Below are positions 18,101 through 26,239 of a DNA stretch of 64,000 nt, piece by piece. The notes below the pieces were generated by a model that saw nothing but the letters and a program-made list of their open reading frames with translations, did not search any database and was not told where the DNA came from. How positions within the stretch are numbered: position 1 is the stretch's first letter; every line of letters starts with the position of its first letter. This DNA comes from Bauldia sp. (GTDB lineage: Bacteria > Pseudomonadota > Alphaproteobacteria > Rhizobiales > Kaistiaceae), in NCBI GenBank assembly GCA_026126025.1, contig JAHCJZ010000002.1, positions 62,001-126,000 of the forward strand, written 5' to 3'. The position numbers and the translations under genes were made by a program.

Positions 18101-18130
18101 AAAAAGCGGACCGGGCCGCGGGGGCGGCCC
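18101..18130 (-). terminator. Attenuator hairpin between binding protein and ABC ATPase
   Basis: On the minus strand GGGCCGC-CCCC-GCGGCCC (18113-18130) is followed, after GGTCCGC, by TTTTT (18101-18105). The hairpin lies 14 bases past the binding-protein stop. Such structures often cause partial termination, so that far more binding protein than membrane complex is made. The gap between stem and T-run is longer than in a classic terminator, so processing or mRNA protection is an alternative. Confidence 0.6.
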
Positions 18131-18143
18131 GATCCCGGGAGGA

Positions 18144-19160
18144 CTACTCGAAGAACATCGCCTCGGCGTCGTCGATCGACAGCACGTCCGTGACCGACCA
18201 GTGGCCCGGCTGGCCCTCGGCCGCCGCGACCGCGTCGGCAAGGTTGGTGTTGTCGATGAAGGGGATGTCGAGGAAGATGGCGTTGCCATAGACACCGCCG
18301 AAGATGTCTTCCTCGAACTCCCCGCCGAGGAGGCGCAGCACCGCGACGTTGAGCGCGGAGGCCATGACGCCCGGCGGGTTCACCGACGCGCCGGAGTTGT
18401 AGCCGCCCGCGGACCACAGATCGAGGAAGTCCTTGCGGACCTCGCCGGTCGCCACGATGTCGGCGGTGAGGCCGGCGGCGACGATCGCACGCCACGCGCC
18501 GGCCGCCATGCCGTCCTGCACATAGACGCCGTCGATGTTGTCATAGGTGGCGAGGAGGTTCTGCATGGTCTGCTGACCCTGCGCCTGGTCCCAGTTGGCG
18601 TTGGTCTCGGTGAGGACCGTGATGCCCGGGGCGGCGGCGAAGGATTCGCGGCAGCCGGCGACGCGCATCTCATTGGCCGGATGACCGGCAAGGCCCTGTA
18701 TGGTGACGACATTGCCCTCGCCGCCGAGCGCCTCGACGAGCCAGGCGCAGCCCTTGCGGCCGTAATCGGTCTGGTCGATGCCGACATAGATCGCGTCGGG
18801 CGAGGAGACTTCGGCGTCGGTCGCGATCACCAGGATCTCGGCGGCCGCGGCCTGCGCGAAGATTGGGTCGAACGCGGTTGGGCTGTTCGGGTTGATGATG
18901 ATGGCGTCGACGCCCTGATTGATCATGTTGCGCACGGCGCCGATCTGGCCCTGGACGTCGACGTCCGAGCTCTGGATGACGAGATTGACCGTGACGCCGC
19001 GCTCGGCCCAGGCGGCCGCGGCGGCCTGCGCCTCTTCGATCATCTGGGTGCGCCATTCGGAGCCCGTCCAGCCATTGGACAGGCCGATGGTGAAGCTTTG
19101 CGCGGACGCCGTGCCGATAGTGGCCACGAGCGCGGCCGCTGCAAGACCGATAATCCTCAT
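18144..19160 (-). CDS. Sugar ABC transporter substrate-binding protein
   Basis: A 338-residue periplasmic protein with a signal peptide (MRIIGLAAAALVATIGTASA) and a ribose-type binding fold: FTIGLSNGWTGSEWRTQMIE, then NQGVDAIIINPNSPTAFDP and GVYVQDGMAAGAWRAIVAAG. The ATG at 19160 follows GGAGGGAG, an excellent ribosome-binding site. It is the first gene of the operon and receives the sugar in the periplasm for the two permeases. The ligand cannot be read from the sequence; the accompanying dehydrogenases suggest a polyol or a sugar. Confidence 0.93.
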   Translation of the reverse strand: MRIIGLAAAALVATIGTASAQSFTIGLSNGWTGSEWRTQMIEEAQAAAAAWAERGVTVNLVIQSSDVDVQGQIGAVRNMINQGVDAIIINPNSPTAFDPIFAQAAAAEILVIATDAEVSSPDAIYVGIDQTDYGRKGCAWLVEALGGEGNVVTIQGLAGHPANEMRVAGCRESFAAAPGITVLTETNANWDQAQGQQTMQNLLATYDNIDGVYVQDGMAAGAWRAIVAAGLTADIVATGEVRKDFLDLWSAGGYNSGASVNPPGVMASALNVAVLRLLGGEFEEDIFGGVYGNAIFLDIPFIDNTNLADAVAAAEGQPGHWSVTDVLSIDDAEAMFFE

Positions 19161-19224
19161 GAACTCCCTCCTGTGGCCATGAATGGCGGTCCGCAGATCC
19201 CTCCCCCGCAGACCGGATGCCAAG

Positions 19225-19251
19225 GATGTAACCGGTTACATCGGGAGTCAA
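19225..19251. promoter_or_regulatory. LacI-type operator in divergent promoter region
   Basis: GATGTAACCGGTTACATC (19225-19242) is a perfect 18-base palindrome of the TGTAACCGGTTACA type bound by many LacI/GntR-regulator-like LacI members. On the minus strand a -35-like TTGACT (19246-19251) directly precedes it, so the operator falls in the spacer and -10 area of the binding-protein promoter. It lies 65 bases from that gene's ATG and about 95 bases from the divergent monooxygenase-fold gene. It most likely serves the LacI protein at 13541-14563. Confidence 0.8.
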
Positions 19252-19337
19252 GACGGCGAAGCGAGCACTGGGGATGCGCCTTGCACCCTCCGCCCGGGCT
19301 TGTGATCTTCGCCCGCGCGAAGCGGAAGGGAACGCCG

Positions 19338-19634
19338 ATGTATGTCACCCTCGTCCATGTTCATGTGAACGCCGCCGATGTCGACGCCTTCATCGCGGCG
19401 ACGCGGCGGAACCATGAAGCTTCGGTCATGGAGCCCGGCAATCGCCGCTTCGACATCCTCCGCTCGAAGGACGACCCGACCCGCTTCGTGCTCTACGAGG
19501 CCTACGCGACACAGGCCGACGCGACCGCCCATAAGGACACCGCGCATTATCGCGCCTGGCGCGACGCGGTCGCCGGGTTCATGGCCGAGCCGCGCGCCGG
19601 CGTGGTCTATGACGGCCTCTTCCCGAGCGGCTGA
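19338..19634 (+). CDS. Antibiotic biosynthesis monooxygenase (ABM)-fold protein
   Basis: A 98-residue single-domain ferredoxin-like protein of the ABM/YgiN/LsrG type: MYVTLVHVHVNAADVDAFI, NHEASVMEPGNRRFDILRS, and FVLYEAYATQADATAHKDT. Members range from quinol monooxygenases to isomerases such as LsrG. It starts 96 bases from the shared operator and is followed three bases later by an Fe-type alcohol dehydrogenase, so the pair forms a short operon divergent from the sugar ABC genes. A role in processing the same substrate is likely, but the reaction is not known. Confidence 0.85.
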   Translation: MYVTLVHVHVNAADVDAFIAATRRNHEASVMEPGNRRFDILRSKDDPTRFVLYEAYATQADATAHKDTAHYRAWRDAVAGFMAEPRAGVVYDGLFPSG

Positions 19635-19637
19635 TCG

Positions 19638-20840
19638 ATGAATCCCTTCGCCGGCATTGCGCCGTTCTCACTGTCGCGGCTGCCGCGCATCATCTTGGGC
19701 GCCGGCACGGTCCGGCAGCTTCCCGAGACCGCGCGTGCGTTCGGCACGAAGGCGCTGCTCGTCACCGGCACGCGCTCGCTGCGCATGTCGGCCCACTGGG
19801 CGCCGCTGACGGCGGGCCTTCGCGAGGCCAGTATCGCGTGGGAGGAGCTGGCGGTTTCGGGCGAGCCGTCGCCGCAGCTGGTCGACGGCGCGGTGTGGGC
19901 GCTCCACGACCGGGCGATCGAGGTGGTGATCGGGATCGGCGGCGGCAGCGTGCTCGACGCCGCCAAGGCGATCGCCGGCCTGTTGCGCCCCGGCAATTCG
20001 GTGATGGACCATCTCGAGGGCGTCGGCCCGGAGCTGCCCTATCGCGGACCCGCCGTCCCCTTCATCGCCGTCCCGACGACGGCCGGCACCGGCAGCGAGG
20101 CGACGAAGAACGCCGTGCTCAGCGTTCACGGCGCGGACGGCTTCAAGAAATCGTTCCGCGACGACCGGCTCGTCGCCGAATACGCCATCGTCGATCCGGA
20201 CCTCCTCGCCGGCTGTCCGCCGGAGCTGATCGCGGCCGACGGCATGGACGCGCTGACGCAGCTTCTGGAGTCGCTCGTCTCGACGCGCGCCAGCCCGTTC
20301 ACCGATGCGCTGGCGCTGTCGGGCCTTGCGGCGGTGCGGGACAGCCTCGCGCCCTGGTTCGAAGGGCGCGGCGACGTGGCGGCCGCACAGTCGGGCATGG
20401 CCTATGCCGCCCTCCTCTCCGGCATCACGCTGGCGCAGGCCGGCCTCGGCGCGGTGCATGGCCTCGCCGCGCCGATGGGCGCCTTCTTCGACATCCCGCA
20501 CGGCGTGGTGTGCGGAACGCTGGTGGCGGACACGACGCGCGCCAACATCGCCGCGCTAACGGCACGCGTTCCGCAGAGCATGGCGCTCGCCAAATACGCG
20601 ACGGCCGGCCGCGTGCTCGCGGACGATGATCGCCTCGGCGACGCGGCCGCGCGCGATGCGCTAGTCGCGACACTCGATACGTTGACCGCGCGGCTCGCGC
20701 TGCCGCGGCTCGCCGCCTACGGTATCGGGGAGGACGATATCGACCGCATCGTCGCCGCGTCCGGCGGTTCGAGCATGAAGACGAACCCGATCGTGCTCAC
20801 GGCGCCCGAGCTCGCGACGATCCTCCGCGCGCGCATCTGA
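19638..20840 (+). CDS. Iron-containing alcohol dehydrogenase
   Basis: A 400-residue group III (Fe-type) alcohol dehydrogenase. The NAD-binding motif GIGGGSVLDAAKAIAGLL (residues about 98-115) and PTTAGTGSEATKNAVLS are present, as are GAVHGLAAPMGAFFDIPHG with two candidate metal-binding His. The usual DALTH ligand stretch reads DALTQLLES, so one His is Gln; this occurs in one branch of the family. It should interconvert an alcohol and an aldehyde or ketone with NAD(P)H. The operon position with the ABM-fold protein and the shared LacI operator suggest it acts on an intermediate of the imported sugar or polyol. Confidence 0.92.
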   Translation: MNPFAGIAPFSLSRLPRIILGAGTVRQLPETARAFGTKALLVTGTRSLRMSAHWAPLTAGLREASIAWEELAVSGEPSPQLVDGAVWALHDRAIEVVIGIGGGSVLDAAKAIAGLLRPGNSVMDHLEGVGPELPYRGPAVPFIAVPTTAGTGSEATKNAVLSVHGADGFKKSFRDDRLVAEYAIVDPDLLAGCPPELIAADGMDALTQLLESLVSTRASPFTDALALSGLAAVRDSLAPWFEGRGDVAAAQSGMAYAALLSGITLAQAGLGAVHGLAAPMGAFFDIPHGVVCGTLVADTTRANIAALTARVPQSMALAKYATAGRVLADDDRLGDAAARDALVATLDTLTARLALPRLAAYGIGEDDIDRIVAASGGSSMKTNPIVLTAPELATILRARI

Positions 20841-20848
20841 AGATCGCG

Positions 20849-21247
20849 TCAGTCGAGATCGCGGTTACGCATCCAGTCCGCCAGGCGGCTGAAGGCGGCC
20901 GCGAGCTGGCCGCGCAGATCGGGATCGGCGACGACCTCGTCCAGCGCGCCGGTCATGCAGAGCATCCAGGCATCGCGCTCGGCGGCGCCGATCGCGAAGG
21001 GCAGATGGCGTGCGCGAAGGCGGGGATGGCCGCGTGCTTCCGAATAGCGCGGCGGGCCGCCCATCCACTGGCCGAGGAAGCTCTTGAGCACGTCCTTGAC
21101 CGGCCCGAGGTCGTCGGCGTGCATGGCGCGGATGACCGCCGCCTCCGGCAGCGTGCTCATGCGCGCGTAGAACGCGTCGACGAGACGGTCGACCGCCGGC
21201 TGGCCGCCGATGCGGGCAAAGAGCGTGTCGCCGCCGGGTGTGTCCAT
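20849..21247 (-). CDS. Group II truncated hemoglobin
   Basis: A 132-residue truncated globin. Family marks are TLFARIGGQPAVDRLVDAFY with the B10 Tyr, GGPPRYSEARGHPRLRARH with the proximal His just before LPFAIG, and DAWMLCM with the G8 Trp typical of group II. These heme proteins bind O2 or NO and are linked to oxygen delivery or NO and redox defence. The gene is tail-to-tail with the alcohol dehydrogenase, with only 8 bases between stops, and follows the LuxR gene on the same strand by about 56 bases, so it may be cotranscribed with it. Confidence 0.92.
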   Translation of the reverse strand: MDTPGGDTLFARIGGQPAVDRLVDAFYARMSTLPEAAVIRAMHADDLGPVKDVLKSFLGQWMGGPPRYSEARGHPRLRARHLPFAIGAAERDAWMLCMTGALDEVVADPDLRGQLAAAFSRLADWMRNRDLD

Positions 21248-21303
21248 GCGCGCCTCCGGGATCGGGCGGAGGCTTTACCGCACCCGGCCCGCGCGGCGAA
21301 GGG

Positions 21304-22443
21304 CTACGACAGGCGGAGGCGGGTATCCGGCGGACAGATGCTGCGGATCTGGTTGACCAGGACCGAGAGCTGACCCTGCCGCGAGATGTCGAGCTTGGAA
21401 TAGGCCTCGCGGAGATAGGAGCGGACCGTGGTTTCCGCGAGCGCCAGGGCCTCGGCGACCTGCACGGGCGCGGCACCGGCGCCGACGAGGGCAGCGACCT
21501 GCGCCTCCGCGGGCGAAAGACCGAGCCTCGTCAGGACCTCCACGGTTCCGGCACGATGAGCCTCCGGCTCCGGATCGGCGATGACGAGGATGGTGTCCAC
21601 CGGAACGTGGGAGAACATCCATGCCGGCGACGGTTCGACGGCGTCGATCGGAATGGCGCGCCCGATGAGCGGCCGATAACCTTCGCCCCGCGGCACGGTC
21701 AGAAGGGCATGGCTGCGTTGCCGGGCGGCGGTCACTGTCTCGATCGCGGCCTGGCCTTCGGGGACCCGGCTTTCGAGGCGTCTGCCGACGACGCGGAACG
21801 CATCGCAGAATAGCCGCTCAGCGGGCTCGGTCGTCGCCAGCACGCTGCCGTCGCGGGCGAGGAACACCGCCGCCACGCCGGCTTCTTCCAGGGCGATGCG
21901 CCACGCGGTCGCTTCGTGAGCCGCGCCCATGACGCGATCGGCGATCGCCATGCTGAGGCCGAGATGCTCGCTGATGGAGGCGATGGCGCGCAGCTCCTCG
22001 GGGGAGAACGCCGCGGCGCCGGCGAAACGGTCGATCACCAGCATCGCATTGTGCCCGCGGTCGATCGAGATCTTGGACGTCGCGCAATCGCCAAGGCCGT
22101 GCCGCGCCTGGAAGTCGAGCGCGAACTCGCGGAACGCCAGCGGGTCGAAGGAACGGGCGAGGTCGTCGGTCACGACGCCGGACGAGAAGCGCGGGTCGCC
22201 CAGCGTGGCGACGACCTGCTCGCGCGGGCAACGCTTCTCCCATTCCTCCGCGAAATAGGCCTCGATCAACTCGTCCTGGCCGGGCATGCACAAACGGTCG
22301 CCCGTCCGCGGATAGGCCCAGAGTGACGCGAAGCGCGCGCCCAAGGCGCACGCGATGGCTTCAAGCGTCGCCGACCAGCTGTTCCGGCCAAGCGCAGCCC
22401 CATAGACCAGGTGCAACACCTGGTCGGTCTTGACGGCTTCCAT
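21304..22443 (-). CDS. LuxR-family transcriptional regulator
   Basis: A 379-residue regulator with a C-terminal LuxR-type helix-turn-helix (GLSPAEAQVAALVGAG...VAEALALAETTVRSYLREAY, about residues 318-360). The N-terminal 300 residues lack a receiver domain and resemble the uncharacterised sensor part found in many alphaproteobacterial LuxR proteins. GGGAGG touches the ATG, which is closer than ideal. It lies upstream of the hemoglobin gene and next to the pentapeptide/PQQ block. A palindrome about 200 bases upstream of its start recurs before the pentapeptide and cytochrome c genes, so it may govern all of them (inference). Confidence 0.88.
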   Translation of the reverse strand: MEAVKTDQVLHLVYGAALGRNSWSATLEAIACALGARFASLWAYPRTGDRLCMPGQDELIEAYFAEEWEKRCPREQVVATLGDPRFSSGVVTDDLARSFDPLAFREFALDFQARHGLGDCATSKISIDRGHNAMLVIDRFAGAAAFSPEELRAIASISEHLGLSMAIADRVMGAAHEATAWRIALEEAGVAAVFLARDGSVLATTEPAERLFCDAFRVVGRRLESRVPEGQAAIETVTAARQRSHALLTVPRGEGYRPLIGRAIPIDAVEPSPAWMFSHVPVDTILVIADPEPEAHRAGTVEVLTRLGLSPAEAQVAALVGAGAAPVQVAEALALAETTVRSYLREAYSKLDISRQGQLSVLVNQIRSICPPDTRLRLS

Positions 22444-22825
22444 CCTCCCGGCCTCGTCGGTGTGCCGGCTCCGGCGTCTTGTGTGCGCCGTGAGCTATTC
22501 CTCCAATGTCTCCGGGCTCTCTTGCGGAGCCCTGGAGTTCCCGCTTCACACGAAAGTGAAACACGGCGTGCTGTTACGTGCAACCAACTTCGCCGCGTTC
22601 GGCCGCACTTTTTCTCGCCCGAACAGTTTTCGCTGCGTCCCCCAATTTTGGGGTGTTGCCCCGGACGACCAAACGCTAGGTCTAAGTGGCAAAGGGCGTG
22701 TCTGAAACGCCCGCGCGGCGCTTCAGAAGATGTGCCCGTATCCTCCAAGAACTGGTCCGTGAACCAAGCGTTCAGGGGCCTTTTCTTGCTGCTTGCTTGT
22801 CTGCCGCCGGCGAAGACCGGTCGCG
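22444..22825. other. Upstream region of the LuxR gene
   Basis: This 382-base gap has lower GC than the genes around it and holds the palindrome at 22638-22654. Open frames cross it, but none has a credible start or codon pattern. It most likely contains the promoter of the LuxR gene (minus strand) and the 3' region of the pentapeptide gene. Confidence 0.6.
22638..22654. promoter_or_regulatory. Palindromic candidate operator, site 1
   Basis: The minus strand reads ACCCCAAAATTGGGGG, almost identical to ACCCCAAAATTTGGGGG at 32322-32338. It lies about 195 bases upstream of the LuxR start. A/T-centred palindromes with C and G arms like this are typical of dimeric regulators. The match of two such sites near one regulator and one enzyme block is the reason for calling it. 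Confidence 0.5.
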
Positions 22826-24268
22826 TCAATTGCCCTGATAGATGCGTCCGTTGGGCATGAGCGATCCCTCGAAGAGGGCCCCTTCGGTGATGGCGCCGGC
22901 GGTGTTGGAGGCGGTGAGGCGCGAGCCGCGGATGTCTGCGTCGGTCAGGTTGGCGTCGCGCAGCGTCGCGCCGTAGAGGTCGACCCCGCGCATCGAGGCG
23001 CCGACGAGGATCGCGCCCTGCAGCTCGCCATTGGCGATGACGCTGCCGTCGAGCACCGCCCCGGTCAGGTCGGCGCGCGAGAAGATCGCGTCGAGCAGGA
23101 TCGAGACCGAGAGATTGGCCCCGGCGAGGTTGGCGTCGGCGAAGCGCGCCGCCCGCACATTGGAGCCGGCGATGACGGCGCCCGATGCATTGGCGCGCAC
23201 CCAGCGCGATTCGCCCATCCGTGTGGCCGAGAGATCGGCATCGGCAACGTTGGCGGCCGAGAGGTCGGCGCGGAACAGCATGGCGCCGGTCAGCGTCGCG
23301 CCGCTGAGATCGGCATTGAGGAGCCGTGCCTTGTTGAGGTTGGCGCCGCTGAGATCGGCGCCGGCGAGATTGGCGCCGGTGAGGTTGGCGTCGTGGAGAT
23401 TGGCCCCGGCGAGGTTCGCGCCGGCAAGGTTGGCGCCCGACAGATCGAGCCGCTTCAGATTGGCGCCGCTGAGATCGCAGCCCGGACAGTCCAGCACGGC
23501 GGACCGGTCGGCGGTTTCGGCTTCCGCCCATTCGAGGGCGACCGCGGTGGCGATCGGCTCCGCCGGCATCATCTCGAACCGCGTGGTGCTTTCCAGATAG
23601 CCCGGCTGCAGCACGTTCTCGACCGGATCGAGGAGCTGCTGACCGGGCTTGCGGTAGTGATGCTGGACCATGGTCAGCACCGCGTCGTCCCGGGTCAGCG
23701 TGCAGGTGCGGTCGACATAAAGGCCGTTGGCGGGGTTGTAGCCCTCGCGCGGCGGATGATCGACGCACTCCCAGCCGGCCGAGCCGAAGCGCGACTTGAT
23801 GAACTCGCCGAGGTCGCTGGCATGGTCGCGCTCGGCGAGCGACTGCGCGCGGGGATCGGTGACGACGCGGATGCCCTGGATAATCCCCGCCTCGTCGACG
23901 AGCAGCGAGACGATCGATTCGAAACCGAACACCCGCGTTCCGGTGAGCCGGGCGATGAGGTCGCCATTCTCGTGCGCCCGGGCGATATATTCCTGCTCGT
24001 CGTCATAGGCGAAATGCACCTCGCGAAGGCCGCTCGCCTCCGGCGCGCAGGTCATGAAGGCCGTGAAATCGGCCAGCGGCCGAGACGGCGGCCCGCCATT
24101 GGTGCCGCACGCGATCAGCCGCACCGCCGACGCCGGGATCGTCGCCACCTCCGTCCCGAGATTGATGTCCCAGACCTCGAGCTGGTCCGTGATCTGGGCA
24201 TGCGCAGTCGGCGCCGAGACGACTGATGCGAGGCAGATTGCGAAGACGAGGCAGCGGCGAAGGCTCAT
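22826..24268 (-). CDS. Exported pentapeptide-repeat protein
   Basis: A 480-residue protein with a signal peptide (MSLRRCLVFAICLASVVSAPTAHA). Residues about 25-255 form an unrecognised domain with several Cys (for example IACGTNGGPP and FMTCAPEASG). From about 258 to 470 the sequence is dominated by A(D/N)LxG pentapeptide repeats (DLSGANLAGANLAGANL), which fold into a right-handed quadrilateral beta-helix. Export to the periplasm is predicted. The gene follows the four PQQ-dehydrogenase genes on the same strand with only hairpins between, so a scaffold or partner role for those enzymes is conceivable but unproven. Confidence 0.85.
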   Translation of the reverse strand: MSLRRCLVFAICLASVVSAPTAHAQITDQLEVWDINLGTEVATIPASAVRLIACGTNGGPPSRPLADFTAFMTCAPEASGLREVHFAYDDEQEYIARAHENGDLIARLTGTRVFGFESIVSLLVDEAGIIQGIRVVTDPRAQSLAERDHASDLGEFIKSRFGSAGWECVDHPPREGYNPANGLYVDRTCTLTRDDAVLTMVQHHYRKPGQQLLDPVENVLQPGYLESTTRFEMMPAEPIATAVALEWAEAETADRSAVLDCPGCDLSGANLKRLDLSGANLAGANLAGANLHDANLTGANLAGADLSGANLNKARLLNADLSGATLTGAMLFRADLSAANVADADLSATRMGESRWVRANASGAVIAGSNVRAARFADANLAGANLSVSILLDAIFSRADLTGAVLDGSVIANGELQGAILVGASMRGVDLYGATLRDANLTDADIRGSRLTASNTAGAITEGALFEGSLMPNGRIYQGN

Positions 24269-24340
24269 GTCACAGGTCCGATGCGGCTGCGGCGGGATGG
24301 CGCCGCCAGCCAGAGAGTCCGAAACGCGGGCCGGCTTTGC

Positions 24341-24357
24341 ACCCCCCGTTTGGGGGG
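24341..24357. promoter_or_regulatory. Palindromic candidate operator or hairpin, site 2
   Basis: ACCCCCCGTTTGGGGGG forms a six-pair C/G palindrome 73 bases upstream of the pentapeptide gene start. It matches 12 of 17 positions of the site at 32322-32338 and could be a weaker copy of the same operator. It could equally be a transcript hairpin downstream of the PQQ-dehydrogenase gene, so the call is tentative. Confidence 0.35.
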
Positions 24358-24374
24358 ACGGCCGCCAATCGTGG

Positions 24375-24404
24375 CCCCCGGGATGGGTTCAGCCACCCCG
24401 GGGG
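24375..24404 (-). terminator. Hairpin after PQQ-dehydrogenase paralog 1
   Basis: CCCCCGGG (24375-24382) pairs with CCCGGGGG (24397-24404), with an inner TGG/CCA pair around a 6-base loop, 8 bases past the stop of the first paralog. There is no T-run, so protection of the 3' end or Rho-independent pausing is as likely as termination. Confidence 0.5.
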
Positions 24405-24412
24405 AAATCGCG

Positions 24413-26125
24413 CTACAGCGTGAACACGATCAGGCCCGACGAGTTCGGGCCCACCGGTGCACCGAAGAAGCCGAAGGGGTTCGGCGCGCCGCCGGTCTGG
24501 ATCGCGATGTACTGCTTGCCGTTTACTGCATAGCTGAACGGCGGCGACAGCATCTGGGCGCCGACATTGGTCGACCAGAGGAGGTCGAGCGTGTCGGCGT
24601 CGTAGGCCATCAGGGCGCCGACGCTGTTGCCGAGGAAGACCAGGCCGCCGGCGGTGGTCAGCGTGCCGGACCGCGACTCGATGTCGTCCGGCAGATCGGC
24701 GGAAGCCGCGATCTCGCCAGTGGTCGCATCGATCGCCGCAAGCCGCCAGCCGCCCGCCTCCGCGCCGAGGATCGGCCCGCCGAGGCCCTGCGCACCGAAG
24801 CGCTGCTCCACGCTCTGGTTGAAGTCCCAGTCGACGAGCGTGGTGAGGCAGCTGGTGTCGGGCGAGGTGTTGAAGACGCGCTGCCGCTCGGGATCATAGG
24901 CTGGCGGCCAGGTCCCGGTGATGAACCCGCCGCCGCACATCGACACCGGCGTCTCGCTCCGCTCCGGGTTGAGGGCATAGCGCTGCAGCGGCGCGTCCGG
25001 ATCGTATTCCACCGGCTTGCCGGTCTTCGGATCGATGCCGGCCGTCCAGTCGATGTTGGTCTGGTGCGGCACCGCGCCGAGGAACTCGCCGGTGTTGCGG
25101 TCGAATGTGTAATAGTAGCCGGTCCGCGACAGGTGCCCGAGCGCCGAGCGCATCTCGCCGTTGACCGGGACGTCGAACAGGAGGTGCGGCGACACCTCGT
25201 CATGCTCGTGGGCGTCGTTCGGCGTGTACTGGAAGTACCAGACGATCTCGCCGGTATCGCCGTTCAGCACCACCGTGCTGGCGGTATAGAGATTGTCGCC
25301 GGGACGGAACTCGGCGTCCCAGGCAGGCGACGGATTGCCGGTGCCGACGAAGATGAGGTTGGTGTCGGGGTCGTAGGTCGGCGAGATCCAGACGCCGCCG
25401 CCGCCGGTCATCCAGGAATCATTGTCCTGCGGCCAGGTCTCGTGGCCGGGCTCGCCCGGGCCCGGCACCATGTAGGTCCGCCACTGTTCGGCGCCTTCGA
25501 CCGGATCGACCGCGATGACGTAGCCGCGGGTGCCGGCGTCGCCGATCGCCTGGCCGATGATGAGGCTGTCGTCGAGCGCGACGGGGCTGGCGTCGAAGAA
25601 CTCGCCGGGCTCGACATAGCTCTGTTCCCACAGCACCTCGCCGCTGTCGCGGGCGATGCCGAGCACCGTGCCGAAGCGAGTGACGGAATAGACATTGTCG
25701 CCCCACAGCGCCGGCCCCTGGAGGCGTCCCTGCTGCTCGGGCGGCGTCGTCTCGACCCGCCACAGCTGGGTGCCGGAAGTGCCGCTGCCGGCGTCGATCT
25801 TCACGACCGCGTTGGTCATGTCGACGGTGTAGATGAAGCCGTCGTCGGCCAGCGGCGCCGACTGGAGATTGCCGCCGAGGCCGCCCTGCATCGACAGCGG
25901 CACGGCAAAGGCAAACCGCAGCCCGGCGACGGTGTCCCGGTTGATCTCATCGAGTGCTGAATAGCGCCAGCCCTCATAGTTGCCGAAGACGTGGAGCCAG
26001 TTCTCGGCTTCGGGGTTGGCGAGGCGGTCGAAGGTCACGGTGTCTTCGGCCAGGGCCGGCTGCGCCACGGACGACAGGAGAAGCGCAACGGCACCGTATT
26101 TCCACAGCTTGTGCTTATGCTTCAC
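24413..26125 (-). CDS. PQQ-dependent dehydrogenase paralog 1
   Basis: A 570-residue periplasmic quinoprotein with a signal peptide (GAVALLLSSVAQPALA). It has the eight-bladed propeller repeats of PQQ alcohol dehydrogenases (GTSGTQLWRVETTP, DSGEVLWEQSYV, GDTGEIVWYFQYTPND). The conserved Asn is in VGTGNPSPAW (Asn264). At the two acidic positions of methanol-type enzymes it has Asp196 (IGDAGTRGY) where Glu is usual and Glu307 (DAHEHDE) where Asp is usual, plus Asp309, a position kept in lanthanide enzymes. The PQQ-stacking vicinal Cys pair is absent (PEQQGRLQG). The GTG at 26125 has GGAGGG at 6 bases and aligns with the other paralogs' starts. Electrons should pass to the cytochrome c at 31736-32200. 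The alcohol or aldehyde substrate is unknown. Confidence 0.88.
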   Translation of the reverse strand: MKHKHKLWKYGAVALLLSSVAQPALAEDTVTFDRLANPEAENWLHVFGNYEGWRYSALDEINRDTVAGLRFAFAVPLSMQGGLGGNLQSAPLADDGFIYTVDMTNAVVKIDAGSGTSGTQLWRVETTPPEQQGRLQGPALWGDNVYSVTRFGTVLGIARDSGEVLWEQSYVEPGEFFDASPVALDDSLIIGQAIGDAGTRGYVIAVDPVEGAEQWRTYMVPGPGEPGHETWPQDNDSWMTGGGGVWISPTYDPDTNLIFVGTGNPSPAWDAEFRPGDNLYTASTVVLNGDTGEIVWYFQYTPNDAHEHDEVSPHLLFDVPVNGEMRSALGHLSRTGYYYTFDRNTGEFLGAVPHQTNIDWTAGIDPKTGKPVEYDPDAPLQRYALNPERSETPVSMCGGGFITGTWPPAYDPERQRVFNTSPDTSCLTTLVDWDFNQSVEQRFGAQGLGGPILGAEAGGWRLAAIDATTGEIAASADLPDDIESRSGTLTTAGGLVFLGNSVGALMAYDADTLDLLWSTNVGAQMLSPPFSYAVNGKQYIAIQTGGAPNPFGFFGAPVGPNSSGLIVFTL

Positions 26126-26203
26126 GGTTCCCTCCCTCAACGACTGCGTTTCTTGTTTCGACCGGCAACGCCGGGGCCGCGCCGTCCCCTTGCCGGACCA
26201 GAG

Positions 26204-26232
26204 GGAGCCGGCGGGCAGCGCCCGCCGGCTCC
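26204..26232 (-). terminator. Hairpin after PQQ-dehydrogenase paralog 2
   Basis: A perfect 13-pair stem (GGAGCCGGCGGGC with its complement) encloses a 3-base AGC loop, 7 bases past the stop of paralog 2. No T-run follows. It fits a strong 3'-end or intercistronic stabilising structure. Confidence 0.6.
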
Positions 26233-26239
26233 GGCCTCG

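Noticed and set aside
16514-18193. A 559-codon plus-strand frame opposite the RbsA-type ATPase
   Set aside because: It is the codon-shadow of the ATPase gene, with no ribosome-binding site and no recognisable motif.
19338-20840. Autoinducer-2 (lsr) operon, suggested by an LsrG-like ABM protein beside an RbsABC-type transporter
   Set aside because: No LsrK kinase, LsrF aldolase or LsrR-type regulator is present; the regulator is LacI-type and the enzymes are dehydrogenases.
22411-22860. A 149-codon plus-strand frame over the LuxR start and upstream gap
   Set aside because: No ribosome-binding site, no domain, and it covers the palindromic regulatory region.
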